From: Flavobacterium cerinum | GTDB taxonomy: Bacteria > Bacteroidota > Bacteroidia > Flavobacteriales > Flavobacteriaceae | Assembly (NCBI RefSeq): GCF_004028155.1 | Contig: NZ_SBII01000011.1 | Span: 98,685-162,684 of the forward strand | Direction of reading: 5' to 3' | DNA length: 64,000 nt | In this document: positions 1 through 7,997 of the stretch, in pieces | Layout of the letters: every line of letters begins with the position of its first letter | Position numbering within the stretch: the first letter of the stretch is position 1 | Made by a program: the position numbers and the translations under genes | The notes under the pieces: generated by a model | Databases searched by the model: none | What the model saw: only the letters and a program-made list of their open reading frames with translations | What the model was told of the DNA's origin: nothing

Positions 1-829
1 TTTTCATAGATGGAGTCCTGTAAGCAGTAACAACCATTGGAAGTTGTACGTTTGGATCCTCATAAGTAGCTTTGAAAGCCTGAGTGATTGGCTGCTCTTC
101 AAATTTCTGACGTGTTATAGGAGTACCTTTAGGTATCGCACCAAAGTATTGTTTGATCCATTTTTTAGCCTGATCAGTATCAAAATCTCCGGCTACTACA
201 AGAACTGCATTGTTAGGAATGTAGAATTTTTTATTGAACGCCTGGAATTCTCCAAGAGTTGCAGCGTCAAGGTGTTCCATAGAACCGATAGTTGACCAAC
301 GGTAAGGGTGTACCTTAAACATATTCTTTTTAACTTCAGTCATTAAGTTTCCATAAGGCTGATTGTCCATACGAAGCCTTTTTTCTTCTTTTACAACTTC
401 ATTTTGAGTATCAACACCAATTTGGTTGATAACCGGGTGCATTAATCTTTCAGATTCCATCCAAAGCGACAACTCAAGGTTGTTAGATGGGAAAACTTCA
501 TAATAATACGTTCTGTCGTCAGACGTGTTGGCATTATTGTTACCACCATTAGCAGTTACAATTTTAAACCAGTCACCACGTTTGATGTTTTCTGTTCCTT
601 CGAATAATAAGTGCTCAAAAAAGTGTGCAAAACCTGTTCTTTCAGGATTTTCATCTTTAGAACCCACATGATACATTACCGAAGTAATGATAACCGGAGC
701 TGATTTATCCTGGTGTAGGATAACATGCAATCCGTTGTCTAAATTGTATTCCTCGAATGCCACTTTTTGAGCCGAAGCAACTCCGCCAAGCATTAGAAGT
801 GAACCCAAAGCCATTAAAGATTTTTTCAT
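1..829 (-). CDS. M16 (insulinase-type) zinc peptidase, N-terminal part, cut by the window edge
   Basis: I translated this by hand from the ATG at 829; the gene runs off the left edge, so only about 276 N-terminal residues are visible. It opens with a signal peptide (about residues 1-20, ending ASA). The inverted zinc motif HFFEH lies at residues 69-73, and the downstream NEVVKEEKR segment should supply the third ligand, as in M16 peptidases. The family acts as exported peptidases; flavobacterial genomes often carry two in tandem, and the partner could lie outside the window. It is divergent from rplU, with about 200 bp between them. The family call is firm; the substrate is unknown. Confidence 0.9.
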   Translation of the reverse strand, partial: MKKSLMALGSLLMLGGVASAQKVAFEEYNLDNGLHVILHQDKSAPVIITSVMYHVGSKDENPERTGFAHFFEHLLFEGTENIKRGDWFKIVTANGGNNNANTSDDRTYYYEVFPSNNLELSLWMESERLMHPVINQIGVDTQNEVVKEEKRLRMDNQPYGNLMTEVKKNMFKVHPYRWSTIGSMEHLDAATLGEFQAFNKKFYIPNNAVLVVAGDFDTDQAKKWIKQYFGAIPKGTPITRQKFEEQPITQAFKATYEDPNVQLPMVVTAYRTPSMK

Positions 830-967
830 AAAAATTAATAATTATTTTTGATATTGCTAATTGGTGTGCAATTTCGGTAATTTGTTACAATAATTACATA
901 AATTTTTAGGTATTTGAAATTAATAGCCGTTATGGCTGATTTTTTCGGATAAATTTATCACCCTAGG

Positions 968-997
968 TTGCCTGATAAATAATAAGTTGTATATTTG
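968..997 (+). promoter_or_regulatory. Bacteroidota promoter of rplU-rpmA
   Basis: TTG at 968-970, a 19-nt spacer, then TATATTTG at 990-997. This matches the TTG-N17-23-TAnnTTTG consensus of Bacteroidota sigma-A. It lies 32 nt before the rplU ATG. Confidence 0.8.
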
Positions 998-1029
998 CAC
1001 ACTTAAAAAATTAATTAAACCATATTGTT

Positions 1030-1389
1030 ATGTACGCAATCGTAGAGATAGCAGGGCAACAATTTAAAGTTAGCAAAGACCAAAAAGTATTTGTTCACCG
1101 TTTAGAAGGTAAAGAAGGAGACGCAGTTACATTTGCGAAAGTTCTTTTACTTGATGACAACGGAACAGTTACTCTAGGCGCCCCGGCTATAGAAGGTGCT
1201 TCAGTAGAAGCTAAAGTGCTGCAGCACTTAAAAGGAGATAAAGTAATCGTCTTCAAAAAGAAAAGAAGAAAAGGTTACAAAAAGAAAAATGGCCACCGTC
1301 AATCTTTAACGCAAATTCAAATTTCAGTTATTACAGCTGGAGGAACTAAGAAAAAAGCGTCTAAAAAAGCGGAAGCTGCAGAGGAATAA
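1030..1389 (+). CDS. rplU: 50S ribosomal protein L21
   Basis: Structural protein of the large ribosomal subunit that contacts 23S rRNA. The 119-residue product starts [14 protein letters not shown] and carries the basic [16 protein letters not shown] segment typical of L21. A lysine/alanine-rich tail (about residues 107-119) extends past the core, common in Bacteroidota. It is first in the rplU-rpmA operon, 23 nt ahead of rpmA, behind a consensus promoter. The start is the ATG directly before the conserved N-terminus. Confidence 0.98.
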   Translation: MYAIVEIAGQQFKVSKDQKVFVHRLEGKEGDAVTFAKVLLLDDNGTVTLGAPAIEGASVEAKVLQHLKGDKVIVFKKKRRKGYKKKNGHRQSLTQIQISVITAGGTKKKASKKAEAAEE

Positions 1390-1412
1390 TTAACATTTAA
1401 AAACAAAACATC

Positions 1413-1673
1413 ATGGCTCACAAGAAAGGTGTCGGTAGTTCCAAGAATGGTAGGGAATCAGAATCGAAACGTCTAGGCGTTAAGATTTATGGTGGACAAG
1501 CTGCTATTGCTGGTAACATCATCATAAGACAACGTGGTTCAAAACACAACCCAGGTGAAAACGTTTACATGGGTAAAGATCATACTTTACATGCTAAAGT
1601 TGACGGTGTAGTTAAGTTTCAGAAAAAAGCAAACAACAAATCTTTTGTTTCAATTGTTCCTTTCGAAGCTTAG
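1413..1673 (+). CDS. rpmA: 50S ribosomal protein L27
   Basis: Large-subunit protein whose N-terminus reaches towards the peptidyl-transferase centre. The 86-residue product begins [17 protein letters not shown], so no cleavable N-terminal extension of the Firmicutes kind is present. The [13 protein letters not shown] segment is characteristic. It is the second gene of the rplU operon and is followed by a strong terminator. Confidence 0.98.
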   Translation: MAHKKGVGSSKNGRESESKRLGVKIYGGQAAIAGNIIIRQRGSKHNPGENVYMGKDHTLHAKVDGVVKFQKKANNKSFVSIVPFEA

Positions 1674-1691
1674 TAGTAACCCTACGCATAT

Positions 1692-1721
1692 AAAAAACCC
1701 ACTCAAATGAGTGGGTTTTTT
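1692..1721. terminator. Bidirectional rho-independent terminator between rpmA and aat
   Basis: AAAAAACCCACTC, a 4-nt AAAT loop, then GAGTGGGTTTTTT: a perfect 13-bp arm pair with T-runs on both strands. It separates the convergent rpmA and aat genes. Confidence 0.9.
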
Positions 1722-1739
1722 GTTTTATGGATCTTTTGT

Positions 1740-2375
1740 TTAACTTTTTAGTATGGCTAAGAAATCTTCTCTTAAAATCTCTGTCGCGCCAAGGCTTTCC
1801 AGATGGTCATTATGCACCTGGCAGTCCAATAGTTTGTAGTTTTCTTTTTCAAGGTGTTTAGCCAGTGCTATAAAAGCAATTTTTGATGCATTCGATACTT
1901 TAGAAAACATGCTTTCTCCGCAAAATATATGACCAAGGTCTATACCATATAATCCGCCAACTAATTTATCGTCCTGCCATACTTCTACAGATTTGGCATA
2001 ACCCAGTTCGTGAAGCCTGCAATAAGCCTCAACCATTTCGTCGGTTATCCATGTGCCTGGCTGCCCGTCGCGTTTAATAGTGCGGCAGTTGGTGATCACT
2101 TCTTTAAAAGAAGTATTAAAGGTGATTTTAAAAGTATTGCGGTTTAAAATGTTACGCATGCTTTTAGAAATCTTTAAATCTTCAAAAAACAACACCATTC
2201 TTTCAGGCGGACTCCACCATAATATAGGTTCGTCATCTTCAAACCAAGGAAAGATGCCACTCCTATAAGCCAGCAACAGCCGTTCTGGCGAAAGATCACC
2301 GCCAATAGCAACTATGCCTTCGGGGGAAGCATGATTTACGGAAGGGAAGAATAATTCGCGGGAAAGAAAATACAT
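1740..2375 (-). CDS. aat: Leucyl/phenylalanyl-tRNA--protein transferase
   Basis: Transfers Leu or Phe from tRNA to proteins with N-terminal Arg or Lys, marking them for ClpS/ClpAP (N-degron pathway), in the cytoplasm. The 211-residue product has the family signatures: FPSVNHASPEGIVAIGGDL near the N-terminus, RSGIFPWF, WWSPPERMVL, GTWITDEMVEAY and a GGLYGIDLGHIFCGESMF block. Length is normal. It starts at the ATG at 2375. It stands alone, convergent with rpmA. Confidence 0.96.
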   Translation of the reverse strand: MYFLSRELFFPSVNHASPEGIVAIGGDLSPERLLLAYRSGIFPWFEDDEPILWWSPPERMVLFFEDLKISKSMRNILNRNTFKITFNTSFKEVITNCRTIKRDGQPGTWITDEMVEAYCRLHELGYAKSVEVWQDDKLVGGLYGIDLGHIFCGESMFSKVSNASKIAFIALAKHLEKENYKLLDCQVHNDHLESLGATEILREDFLAILKS

Positions 2376-2628
2376 TTATGTACTAGTTTATATAGCAGTT
2401 CAAATTTACACATTATATATAAACAGTGAAAAGTGTATGATAAATATATCGCGAAAACTTAATAGACAGTAGAGGGTGGGAAAGCCAAAATCCAGCAGTC
2501 TATCTGTGATTTTTATCCTTAATTTTTGTTAAAAATGCTAAAATAAAATCCAAAACTATTGTTTTGTTATATTGTTTTATTGAGTGTGTTAAATGTATTA
2601 TTTATAGGTTTTTTCTGTAATATAAATG

Positions 2629-2773
2629 TAGTTTTGCATCCAAAATACAAGAGATGAAAGATAACTTTTTGATTATAAAATTTACAAAAATAGTATAGCA
2701 TTAAGTAATTGAAACGTATTGTGTTTTAGCTAAATGTATGCGGAAGACTGGTGGTTCGGTCTTCCGCTTTTTT
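2629..2773 (+). ncRNA. Possible small transcript in the gene-poor stretch 2376-2991
   Basis: This 616-bp gap holds no convincing long gene. TAGTTTTG at 2629-2636 fits the -7 box, though no TTG is at the right distance. An inverted repeat GCGGAAGAC/GTCTTCCGC (2740-2748 and 2759-2767) followed by T6 looks like a rho-independent terminator, yet no gene precedes it. Between them is a 14-codon frame, ATG at 2654 to TAG ending at 2698 (MKDNFLIIKFTKIV). The stretch could encode a small RNA or peptide, or be the remnant of a gene. Nothing was recognised by homology. Confidence 0.3.
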
Positions 2774-2991
2774 ATATTGAAAATATTCAAATAATGTTTA
2801 TTTATATGAATATTAAATATTGGTCTTAAAAAAAGCAAATCACAATAATGTATTTTAACTTTTGCTTAACTTTTTCGATAGTTTTATTGTAAGTTTTATT
2901 TGATTAAATATGCTAATATTGTCAATGGATATCCAATTGAAAAATTATTACTAACGTCGGTATTACTGACAAAAAAATACAAAACTTTAAA

Positions 2992-3663
2992 ATGAAAAAA
3001 TTAATACTGCCTTTTATGGTATTGATTTTGAGCGCCAATGTTTTTATAAGTTGTTCAGGAGATGAAGCCGCGATGTCTAAATCTCAAACATCAGGAAAAG
3101 CACTTGCTACACCTAAAGTTAATCTAAGTAATACTATTAATTCTTTTGTAAGTTCCTTTTATAATACACAATATATATATGGGAAGCAAATTGAATCAAT
3201 ATCAGACGAGGGTAAGATTCTTGTAACTGAAGTTAGTCCTTTAGCAGATGTAAGAGCAAGAGGTTATGTTGTTACAAATAAGGATAATGGAGATTTTCTA
3301 TATTTTATAGATGTTGATAGAGTAAACAATACGTTTAGTACTTATGAGGCAGTAACGAATATTTCTGATAGTGATGTTATTGATGTAAATGATCCTATTT
3401 ATGTAGGAAATCAATATGACATGATTGAATTGATTCAAGCTCGTAATGATTTTGGTTTACAAAAAGGGGGTGGTTTTTTCTTTTTTGGTGTAAATATTGA
3501 TTTAGGTAATTTCTGGACGAATGAAAAATCAGATGGACCAATTGTCAAAAATCTTAACGCTGACGGTACTGTTGACTGTGTGCAGGTCAAAACCGTTGTT
3601 AAAAGAAGGTTTTGGATTAAATGGAGTACAACAAGTCATGAAGTTACTGTTCCTTGTCCGTAA
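2992..3663 (+). CDS. Predicted lipoprotein of unknown function
   Basis: The family was not recognised. The 223-residue product begins with a lipoprotein signal peptide ending in the lipobox-like ISC before SGDEAAMSK, so it should be lipid-anchored. Polar residues follow, then a segment with ADVRARGYVVTNKDNGDFLYFID and a glycine/phenylalanine run GGGFFFFGVN near residue 165. The two C-terminal cysteines (VDCVQVK and the final VPCP) may pair. The gene is more AT-rich than its neighbours and lies 20 nt upstream of another exported unknown; the two probably form one unit ending at the 4354 terminator. Confidence 0.7.
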   Translation: MKKLILPFMVLILSANVFISCSGDEAAMSKSQTSGKALATPKVNLSNTINSFVSSFYNTQYIYGKQIESISDEGKILVTEVSPLADVRARGYVVTNKDNGDFLYFIDVDRVNNTFSTYEAVTNISDSDVIDVNDPIYVGNQYDMIELIQARNDFGLQKGGGFFFFGVNIDLGNFWTNEKSDGPIVKNLNADGTVDCVQVKTVVKRRFWIKWSTTSHEVTVPCP

Positions 3664-3683
3664 TTATTTATTATAGAGTATAG

Positions 3684-4337
3684 ATGACATTTAAATTCTT
3701 ATTATTTAAGGTAGTGTTTTTTTTCGCAATTACAATTTTACATGCTCAAGATACTGTGCAGATGAAAGAAGTTTTAATCGAAAAAGATTTCACTAAAAAA
3801 GAGAAGTTAAAGAGTGTTTATTTTGGTAAAAACTCCACATATCTTTTAGTTAATTTGTTTTTTGATGATATTCCTGAGTATTATCTGGTAGATAATATTC
3901 CTTATGGGGGTATAAAGGAATTGACTTTGTTTTTTTGTCCTTCAAGTAAGTCTACAGAGATTTTAATGGAGAATGGGTATCGTTTTGATAAAGTTAATAA
4001 TACAGAATTTGAATTGACAATTTATAAGGTTTCCGATGAGGGAAGCTTAGGGGATAAAGTTAATCAAGTTGCAATACCTATTGTTCTTGAACAAAATAAA
4101 AGTGATGCTACTAGAAAAATAAAAATTGATATTTCTAAGTATAATTTTATTGGGGATAAATTTTTTGTATTCTTAAAAAGAATTTCTGATGCATCTTGTT
4201 ATGAATGCTATTATTATTTGCCAGTATCTTATTTAGCGGACAGAAAATTAATTTATGCTTATAATAAAAAAGAGCTTATGCCTTTGTATACGAAAGGATT
4301 AAGAGTAAAAGTGCAAACTTTAACAAGAGATTATTAG
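3684..4337 (+). CDS. Exported protein of unknown function
   Basis: 217 residues. A hydrophobic N-terminus ends at HAQ-DT, a typical flavobacterial signal-peptidase I site at about residue 22. The mature part begins QMKEVLIEKDFTKKEKLK; such 'evlI' openings occur in Bacteroidota TonB/carboxypeptidase-like accessory proteins, but no domain is clear. Cysteines occur at CPSS and at CYEC near residue 172. It directly follows the 2992 lipoprotein and precedes a terminator. With that neighbour it forms a small accessory pair; its function is unknown. Confidence 0.65.
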   Translation: MTFKFLLFKVVFFFAITILHAQDTVQMKEVLIEKDFTKKEKLKSVYFGKNSTYLLVNLFFDDIPEYYLVDNIPYGGIKELTLFFCPSSKSTEILMENGYRFDKVNNTEFELTIYKVSDEGSLGDKVNQVAIPIVLEQNKSDATRKIKIDISKYNFIGDKFFVFLKRISDASCYECYYYLPVSYLADRKLIYAYNKKELMPLYTKGLRVKVQTLTRDY

Positions 4338-4353
4338 TTTGTATTTTTGAATG

Positions 4354-4390
4354 AAAAAATCCCGATAAGTACTGCTTATCGGGATTTTTT
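4354..4390. terminator. Bidirectional terminator
   Basis: AAAAAATCCCGATAAG, a short loop, then CTTATCGGGATTTTTT. A-run and T-run flank a perfect stem, so it can serve both the 3684 gene and the converging 4406 gene. Confidence 0.9.
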
Positions 4391-4405
4391 ATTTTGGTTT
4401 TCTTT

Positions 4406-4798
4406 TTAAAAAGGAAGATCGTCGTGCTCTTCTTCTTTAAAGCTTGTAGCAGGTTCAAAAGCATCACTTGCCGATGTTGGCTGTGGCGCTTGTTGGTAAC
4501 TACCACCTTGTGGTGCTTCCGGCTGTGCTTTTTCTATTCTCCAGCCCTGTATAGAGTTAAAGTATTTTGTTTCACCTTGTGGGTTAACCCATTCTCTTCC
4601 TCTAAGGTTTATGGAAATTTTTACAGGTTCTCCTGCTTTGTAGTTATTAAGCAGGTCACATTTGTCCTGAGTAAATTCTATCATGATGTGCTGTGGATAC
4701 TGCTCATCTGTAGTGACTACTATTTCTCTTTTTTTGAAACCGTTGCTTCCAAAAGCTTTGGTTTCATCGATCATCTTAATTCTTCCTGAAACTTCCAT
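4406..4798 (-). CDS. DUF3127 protein with an SSB-like C-terminal tip
   Basis: The 130-residue protein has a DUF3127 domain (about residues 1-90: MEVSGRIKMIDETKAFGSNGF, EFTQDKCDLLNNYKAGE, INLRGREWVNPQGE). A Q/P/S-rich linker follows, then a terminus EEEHDDLPF. An OB-like barrel, a disordered linker and a DDLPF tip is the layout of single-stranded DNA-binding protein, whose tip recruits repair and replication partners. The domain call rests on sequence memory. DNA binding and partner recruitment are inference. It lies 45 nt downstream of the flavin reductase and probably shares its transcript. Confidence 0.8.
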   Translation of the reverse strand: MEVSGRIKMIDETKAFGSNGFKKREIVVTTDEQYPQHIMIEFTQDKCDLLNNYKAGEPVKISINLRGREWVNPQGETKYFNSIQGWRIEKAQPEAPQGGSYQQAPQPTSASDAFEPATSFKEEEHDDLPF

Positions 4799-4843
4799 AA
4801 TGTAATTGTTTGTTGTTTTCTGCCGGGGCAGCTATCGTTAATA

Positions 4844-5725
4844 TTAAAAATTATTCTTAGCAAGAAGTACCTTCCATGCGGTAATTACTTCGTTGTTATC
4901 AAGGTATTCCTTGGCTTTCAGGAACTTCTTAGTCTCATCATCTGAGCTTAAAATCGCTTTTACTTCGAAGCTTTCTTTTACAAATATACTAACTTCTTCG
5001 TCAGTAGGCAATGTTTCTGTATTACCTAATTTGCCTAAATCATTACCGTTAAAAAAACTGCTTTCTTTTATAAAATCAGGAATACTATCTACACCTATGC
5101 CTAATGTGGTTAAGGGTTTTTCTACTTCAAACAGGCCTTCTGCAGAGCGGGAATACCAGTTGCCGCCCAAACGCGATACCAGGTCTATTTTATGCTGGTC
5201 TATGCCGCCGTTATCATCTAAAATGCTTTCATGTATGTGCATTTTAAGTACTTCGCATAGTATAAGGTTACCGGCTCCGCCTTCGGTTCCAAGGGCGATA
5301 ATTTCGTTAACACGACACTCAAATTGTACCGGTGCTTCTTTTACTCTGTATGGTTTAACCATGTCAGATGGTATCATAGTAAATCCGGCTTTCTCAAACT
5401 CATTAATACCAGCGGCATATTCAGTACTTGAAAGCGATACCTGCTCTACCATTGCATAGTTCACTACGTTAATAACCACTTCACGGTTAAGTTCGGCGTT
5501 CATTAGCGTGTGTTTGGTAGTATTATCGCGTACTCTTCGTGAAGGCGAAAATATTAGTATAGGCGGGTTGCTACTGAAAATATTAAAGAAGCTAAAAGGC
5601 GATAAATTAGGTATGTTATTTCTATCTAAAGTACTGGCTAAGGCAATAGGACGGGGTCCAACAGCGCTTTGTAAATAGCCATGCAGCTTTTGTGTAGTAA
5701 GTTCTTTTGGGTCTATAGTTAACAT
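4844..5725 (-). CDS. Flavin reductase-like (FMN-binding split-barrel) protein
   Basis: 293 residues starting MLTIDPKELTTQKLHGYL. The motif GPRPIALASTLDRNNIPNLS and the following FSFFNIFSSNPP are signatures of the flavin-reductase-like FMN-binding domain (about residues 15-190). The C-terminal 90 residues are less conserved. The longer frame from 5746 would need a TTG that is part of the promoter box TATCTTTG (5744-5751, minus strand), so the ATG at 5725 is the real start. It likely binds FMN and reduces flavin with NAD(P)H; the electron acceptor is unknown. Confidence 0.88.
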   Translation of the reverse strand: MLTIDPKELTTQKLHGYLQSAVGPRPIALASTLDRNNIPNLSPFSFFNIFSSNPPILIFSPSRRVRDNTTKHTLMNAELNREVVINVVNYAMVEQVSLSSTEYAAGINEFEKAGFTMIPSDMVKPYRVKEAPVQFECRVNEIIALGTEGGAGNLILCEVLKMHIHESILDDNGGIDQHKIDLVSRLGGNWYSRSAEGLFEVEKPLTTLGIGVDSIPDFIKESSFFNGNDLGKLGNTETLPTDEEVSIFVKESFEVKAILSSDDETKKFLKAKEYLDNNEVITAWKVLLAKNNF

Positions 5726-5869
5726 GGTAGTTTTTTTGTTATGCAAAGATAATTTTTCTCTGAAATAATCGGGTACTATTAACGTTAGTATAGGTTACAT
5801 TTTATACAGGCTTTTTTGCAATAACCGAGTGCCTAACTTTTGTTATCTTTAAGCCACAAATTATACCCT

Positions 5870-7021
5870 ATGCAGTTTACAGATAAAAGAAGCATTACCC
5901 GTTGGATAATTATTTCAGCATCGTTTCTTATAGTTTTATTTATACTTTGGAATACGTATTATCTCTTTCAGATATTTAAACAGGAGGAGAAAGATAAAAT
6001 GCACGTTTGGGCGGGTTCTATGGAGGAATTCAATAATATCAACTCAGCAGCTGATATAAACTTTTTAACCCAGATAATTGAGAGTAATACTACAATCCCT
6101 ATTATCAGGACAAATAATAAGGATAGTATTACCGGGACTAAAAATATTGATGACGGGATTGTGAACGATACATTGCAATTGCGAGCATATTTGGAAAGAT
6201 TTAAAAAACAAAATGCAGCTATAGTAATGCATCATCCAATAGCTAGTAATAATCAGTATATATATTATGGTAATTCTACATTACTTAATGTCCTGAAATA
6301 TTACCCAATGGCTCTCGGGCTTGTAATAGTGCTTTTTGGTGCTGTTATTTATAATTTTTATCGTGCTACGAAGATGGGGGCGCAAAGTAAACTTTGGGCG
6401 GGTATGGCAAAAGAAACTGCCCACCAGATAGGTACACCGCTATCGTCATTATTGGGGTGGATTGAGATTATGAAGGCAGATAATGTTGATGAAACTACAG
6501 TAACCGAAATTGAAAAAGATGTTGCCCGATTGCAAACTATTGCTGAGCGTTTTTCTAAAATTGGGTCGGAGCCTTTGTTGGAAGAGTTGGATATCGTTGC
6601 TGAGACCGAGAAGTCTTTTGAGTATTTAAGATCAAGAGCTTCTAAACAGGTAGAGTTCTTTTTTATGTCACCTAACCACCCGGTAAAAGTGATGATTAAT
6701 CCTGAACTGCACAGTTGGACGGTAGAGAATTTAGTGAAAAATGCTATTGATGCCATGAAAGGTAAAGGCAGGCTGGATGTTATTATACGGGAAACCGATA
6801 AGTTTGTTAAGATAAAAGTATGCGATTCTGGTAAAGGGATTCCTAAAGCGCAGTTTCGAAAAGTGTTTGAACCTGGTTTTACCACCAAAAGAAGAGGGTG
6901 GGGACTTGGGTTATCTTTAACCAAACGTATTGTGGAAGAATATCACAAAGGACGGATAAAGGTGCTTTCTTCTGAAATTGGAAAAGGGACGGTGATGGAA
7001 GCCAGTTATAAAAAGATATAA
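5870..7021 (+). CDS. Membrane sensor histidine kinase
   Basis: 383 residues. Membrane segments at about 11-33 and 147-163 enclose a periplasmic sensor loop of about 115 residues. The cytoplasmic part has the H-box KETAHQIGTPLSSL (phospho-accepting His at about 185), N-box NLVKNAIDAM, G1 DSGKGIP, F-box FEPGFTTK and G2 GWGLGLSL, so the ATPase site is complete. The first ATG (5870) is used; the upstream TTG at 5840 lies in the promoter area (TATCTTTA at 5844-5851). No response regulator is adjacent, so this is an orphan kinase whose signal and partner are unknown. Confidence 0.92.
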   Translation: MQFTDKRSITRWIIISASFLIVLFILWNTYYLFQIFKQEEKDKMHVWAGSMEEFNNINSAADINFLTQIIESNTTIPIIRTNNKDSITGTKNIDDGIVNDTLQLRAYLERFKKQNAAIVMHHPIASNNQYIYYGNSTLLNVLKYYPMALGLVIVLFGAVIYNFYRATKMGAQSKLWAGMAKETAHQIGTPLSSLLGWIEIMKADNVDETTVTEIEKDVARLQTIAERFSKIGSEPLLEELDIVAETEKSFEYLRSRASKQVEFFFMSPNHPVKVMINPELHSWTVENLVKNAIDAMKGKGRLDVIIRETDKFVKIKVCDSGKGIPKAQFRKVFEPGFTTKRRGWGLGLSLTKRIVEEYHKGRIKVLSSEIGKGTVMEASYKKI

Positions 7022-7051
7022 AAAAAGCGGAACATAATGTTCCGCTTTTTT
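7021..7051. terminator. Bidirectional terminator after the histidine kinase
   Basis: AAAAAAGCGGAACA, a TA loop region, then TGTTCCGCTTTTTT. It lies between two convergent genes. Confidence 0.88.
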
Positions 7052-7458
7052 TATGGTGTACTGGTATATATGTATGTTATTTTTGGATTTCCCGAAGCTT
7101 GTTCTATTTCAAGCGCTTTAGAATTAAGCTTTTTAATTGTATAAACATTTGTTACGCCATTTACCACTGTTGTAAGCGATTTTTCTGCCGCAGTATATGT
7201 GCCTGTTGCTGTGTCCGGATCTTCCTGGCAGTTAAAGTAATCTACTTCTTTAGCTATATTGCCTCCGCTAAATTCAGTATAGTCTTTACCACAAGGCTGG
7301 TGTCCGTCATATTCTACAGTTTTTCCTGCTACAACATAAGAAACGTTATACCATCTTTTTGTCAGCTGGTTCAGGTTAATAGAAGATCCCGAGTCGTCAT
7401 CACTTGAGCAGGCGGTTAAGCAAAGTAGTGCTAAACCCAAACCAATTAATTTTTTCAT
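7051..7458 (-). CDS. Lipocalin-like lipoprotein
   Basis: 135 residues from the ATG at 7458, chosen because MKKLIGLGLALLCLTACSS is a clean lipoprotein signal peptide; the longer frame to 7551 only adds an unlikely leader. After the S/D-rich linker CSSDDDSGSS comes a small beta-rich domain: LTKRWYNVSYVVAGKT with a lipocalin-type W near its start, a Cys pair (QPCGKDY and FNCQED), and YTIKKLNSKALEIEQ. Bacteroidota carry many such 'lipocalin family' lipoproteins; the ligand is unknown. Convergent with the histidine kinase. Confidence 0.72.
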   Translation of the reverse strand: MKKLIGLGLALLCLTACSSDDDSGSSINLNQLTKRWYNVSYVVAGKTVEYDGHQPCGKDYTEFSGGNIAKEVDYFNCQEDPDTATGTYTAAEKSLTTVVNGVTNVYTIKKLNSKALEIEQASGNPKITYIYTSTP

Positions 7459-7553
7459 GATATTTTGTGTTAGATTCAAGGTGCAATGATATAAAATAAT
7501 ATTAAAAAATCCAGTTAATTTTCTAATAATAAAAATGGATGGTAATTTCATTA

Positions 7554-7584
7554 AAACAAAAAAGCAGGAATTACTTCCTGCTTT
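7554..7584 (-). terminator. Terminator of the greA-HIT operon
   Basis: Read on the minus strand: AAAGCAGGAA, short loop, TTCCTGCTTTTTTGTTTT. It lies 20 nt past the HIT stop codon. Confidence 0.85.
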
Positions 7585-7604
7585 GTGTAATAGTATGTAC
7601 TAAT

Positions 7605-7994
7605 CTATAAATTAGCATTGATGGCTTTTGCCAGTGCTTCAAATTCTTCTTTTTCAAGTTTTACCTTGTTCACGAAACGCATTTCATCCATTTCATTAAG
7701 AGGAATAAGGTGTACATGGGTGTGTGGTACTTCAAGACCTATAACCGCTACGCCTACTCTTTTGCAGGGTACAGTTTTTTCCAGTGCTATTGCTACTTTT
7801 CTTGAAAATTTCATCAATCCCAGGTACTGCTCTTCATCCATGTCAAAAATCTTATTGATCTCTGTTTTTGGAATACAAAGTGTGTGGCCTTTGGCATTTG
7901 GATTTACATCTAAAAATGCCAGGAAGTTGTCGTCTTCAGCTACTTTATAAGCCGGGATTTCTCCGTTAATTATTTTGGTGAATATAGAGCTCAT
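7605..7994 (-). CDS. HIT-family nucleotide-binding protein
   Basis: 129 residues with the histidine triad PHTHVHLIPL (about residues 94-103) near the C-terminus and the N-terminal SIFTKIINGEIPAYKV seen in the Hint/HinT branch. Such proteins hydrolyse AMP-lysine or other nucleotide phosphoramidates in the cytoplasm. The start codon lies 3 nt after the greA stop codon, so the two are co-transcribed. The exact substrate cannot be told from sequence. Confidence 0.94.
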   Translation of the reverse strand: MSSIFTKIINGEIPAYKVAEDDNFLAFLDVNPNAKGHTLCIPKTEINKIFDMDEEQYLGLMKFSRKVAIALEKTVPCKRVGVAVIGLEVPHTHVHLIPLNEMDEMRFVNKVKLEKEEFEALAKAINANL

Positions 7995-7997
7995 AAC

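Noticed and set aside
44..295. An 83-residue open frame on the + strand at the left edge
   Set aside because: It runs antisense through the M16 peptidase, which has a signal peptide and zinc motif on the other strand; the + frame shows no family features.
924..945. Small hairpin AGCC/GGCT followed by T6 upstream of rplU
   Set aside because: Only four base pairs, and it sits ahead of a consensus promoter rather than behind a gene; taken as chance.
5726..5746. A longer flavin-reductase start at 5746
   Set aside because: It is a TTG lying within the promoter box TATCTTTG; the ATG at 5725 gives the normal N-terminus.
7459..7551. Extension of the lipocalin-like gene to 7551
   Set aside because: It would place 31 unlikely residues ahead of a perfect lipoprotein signal peptide.
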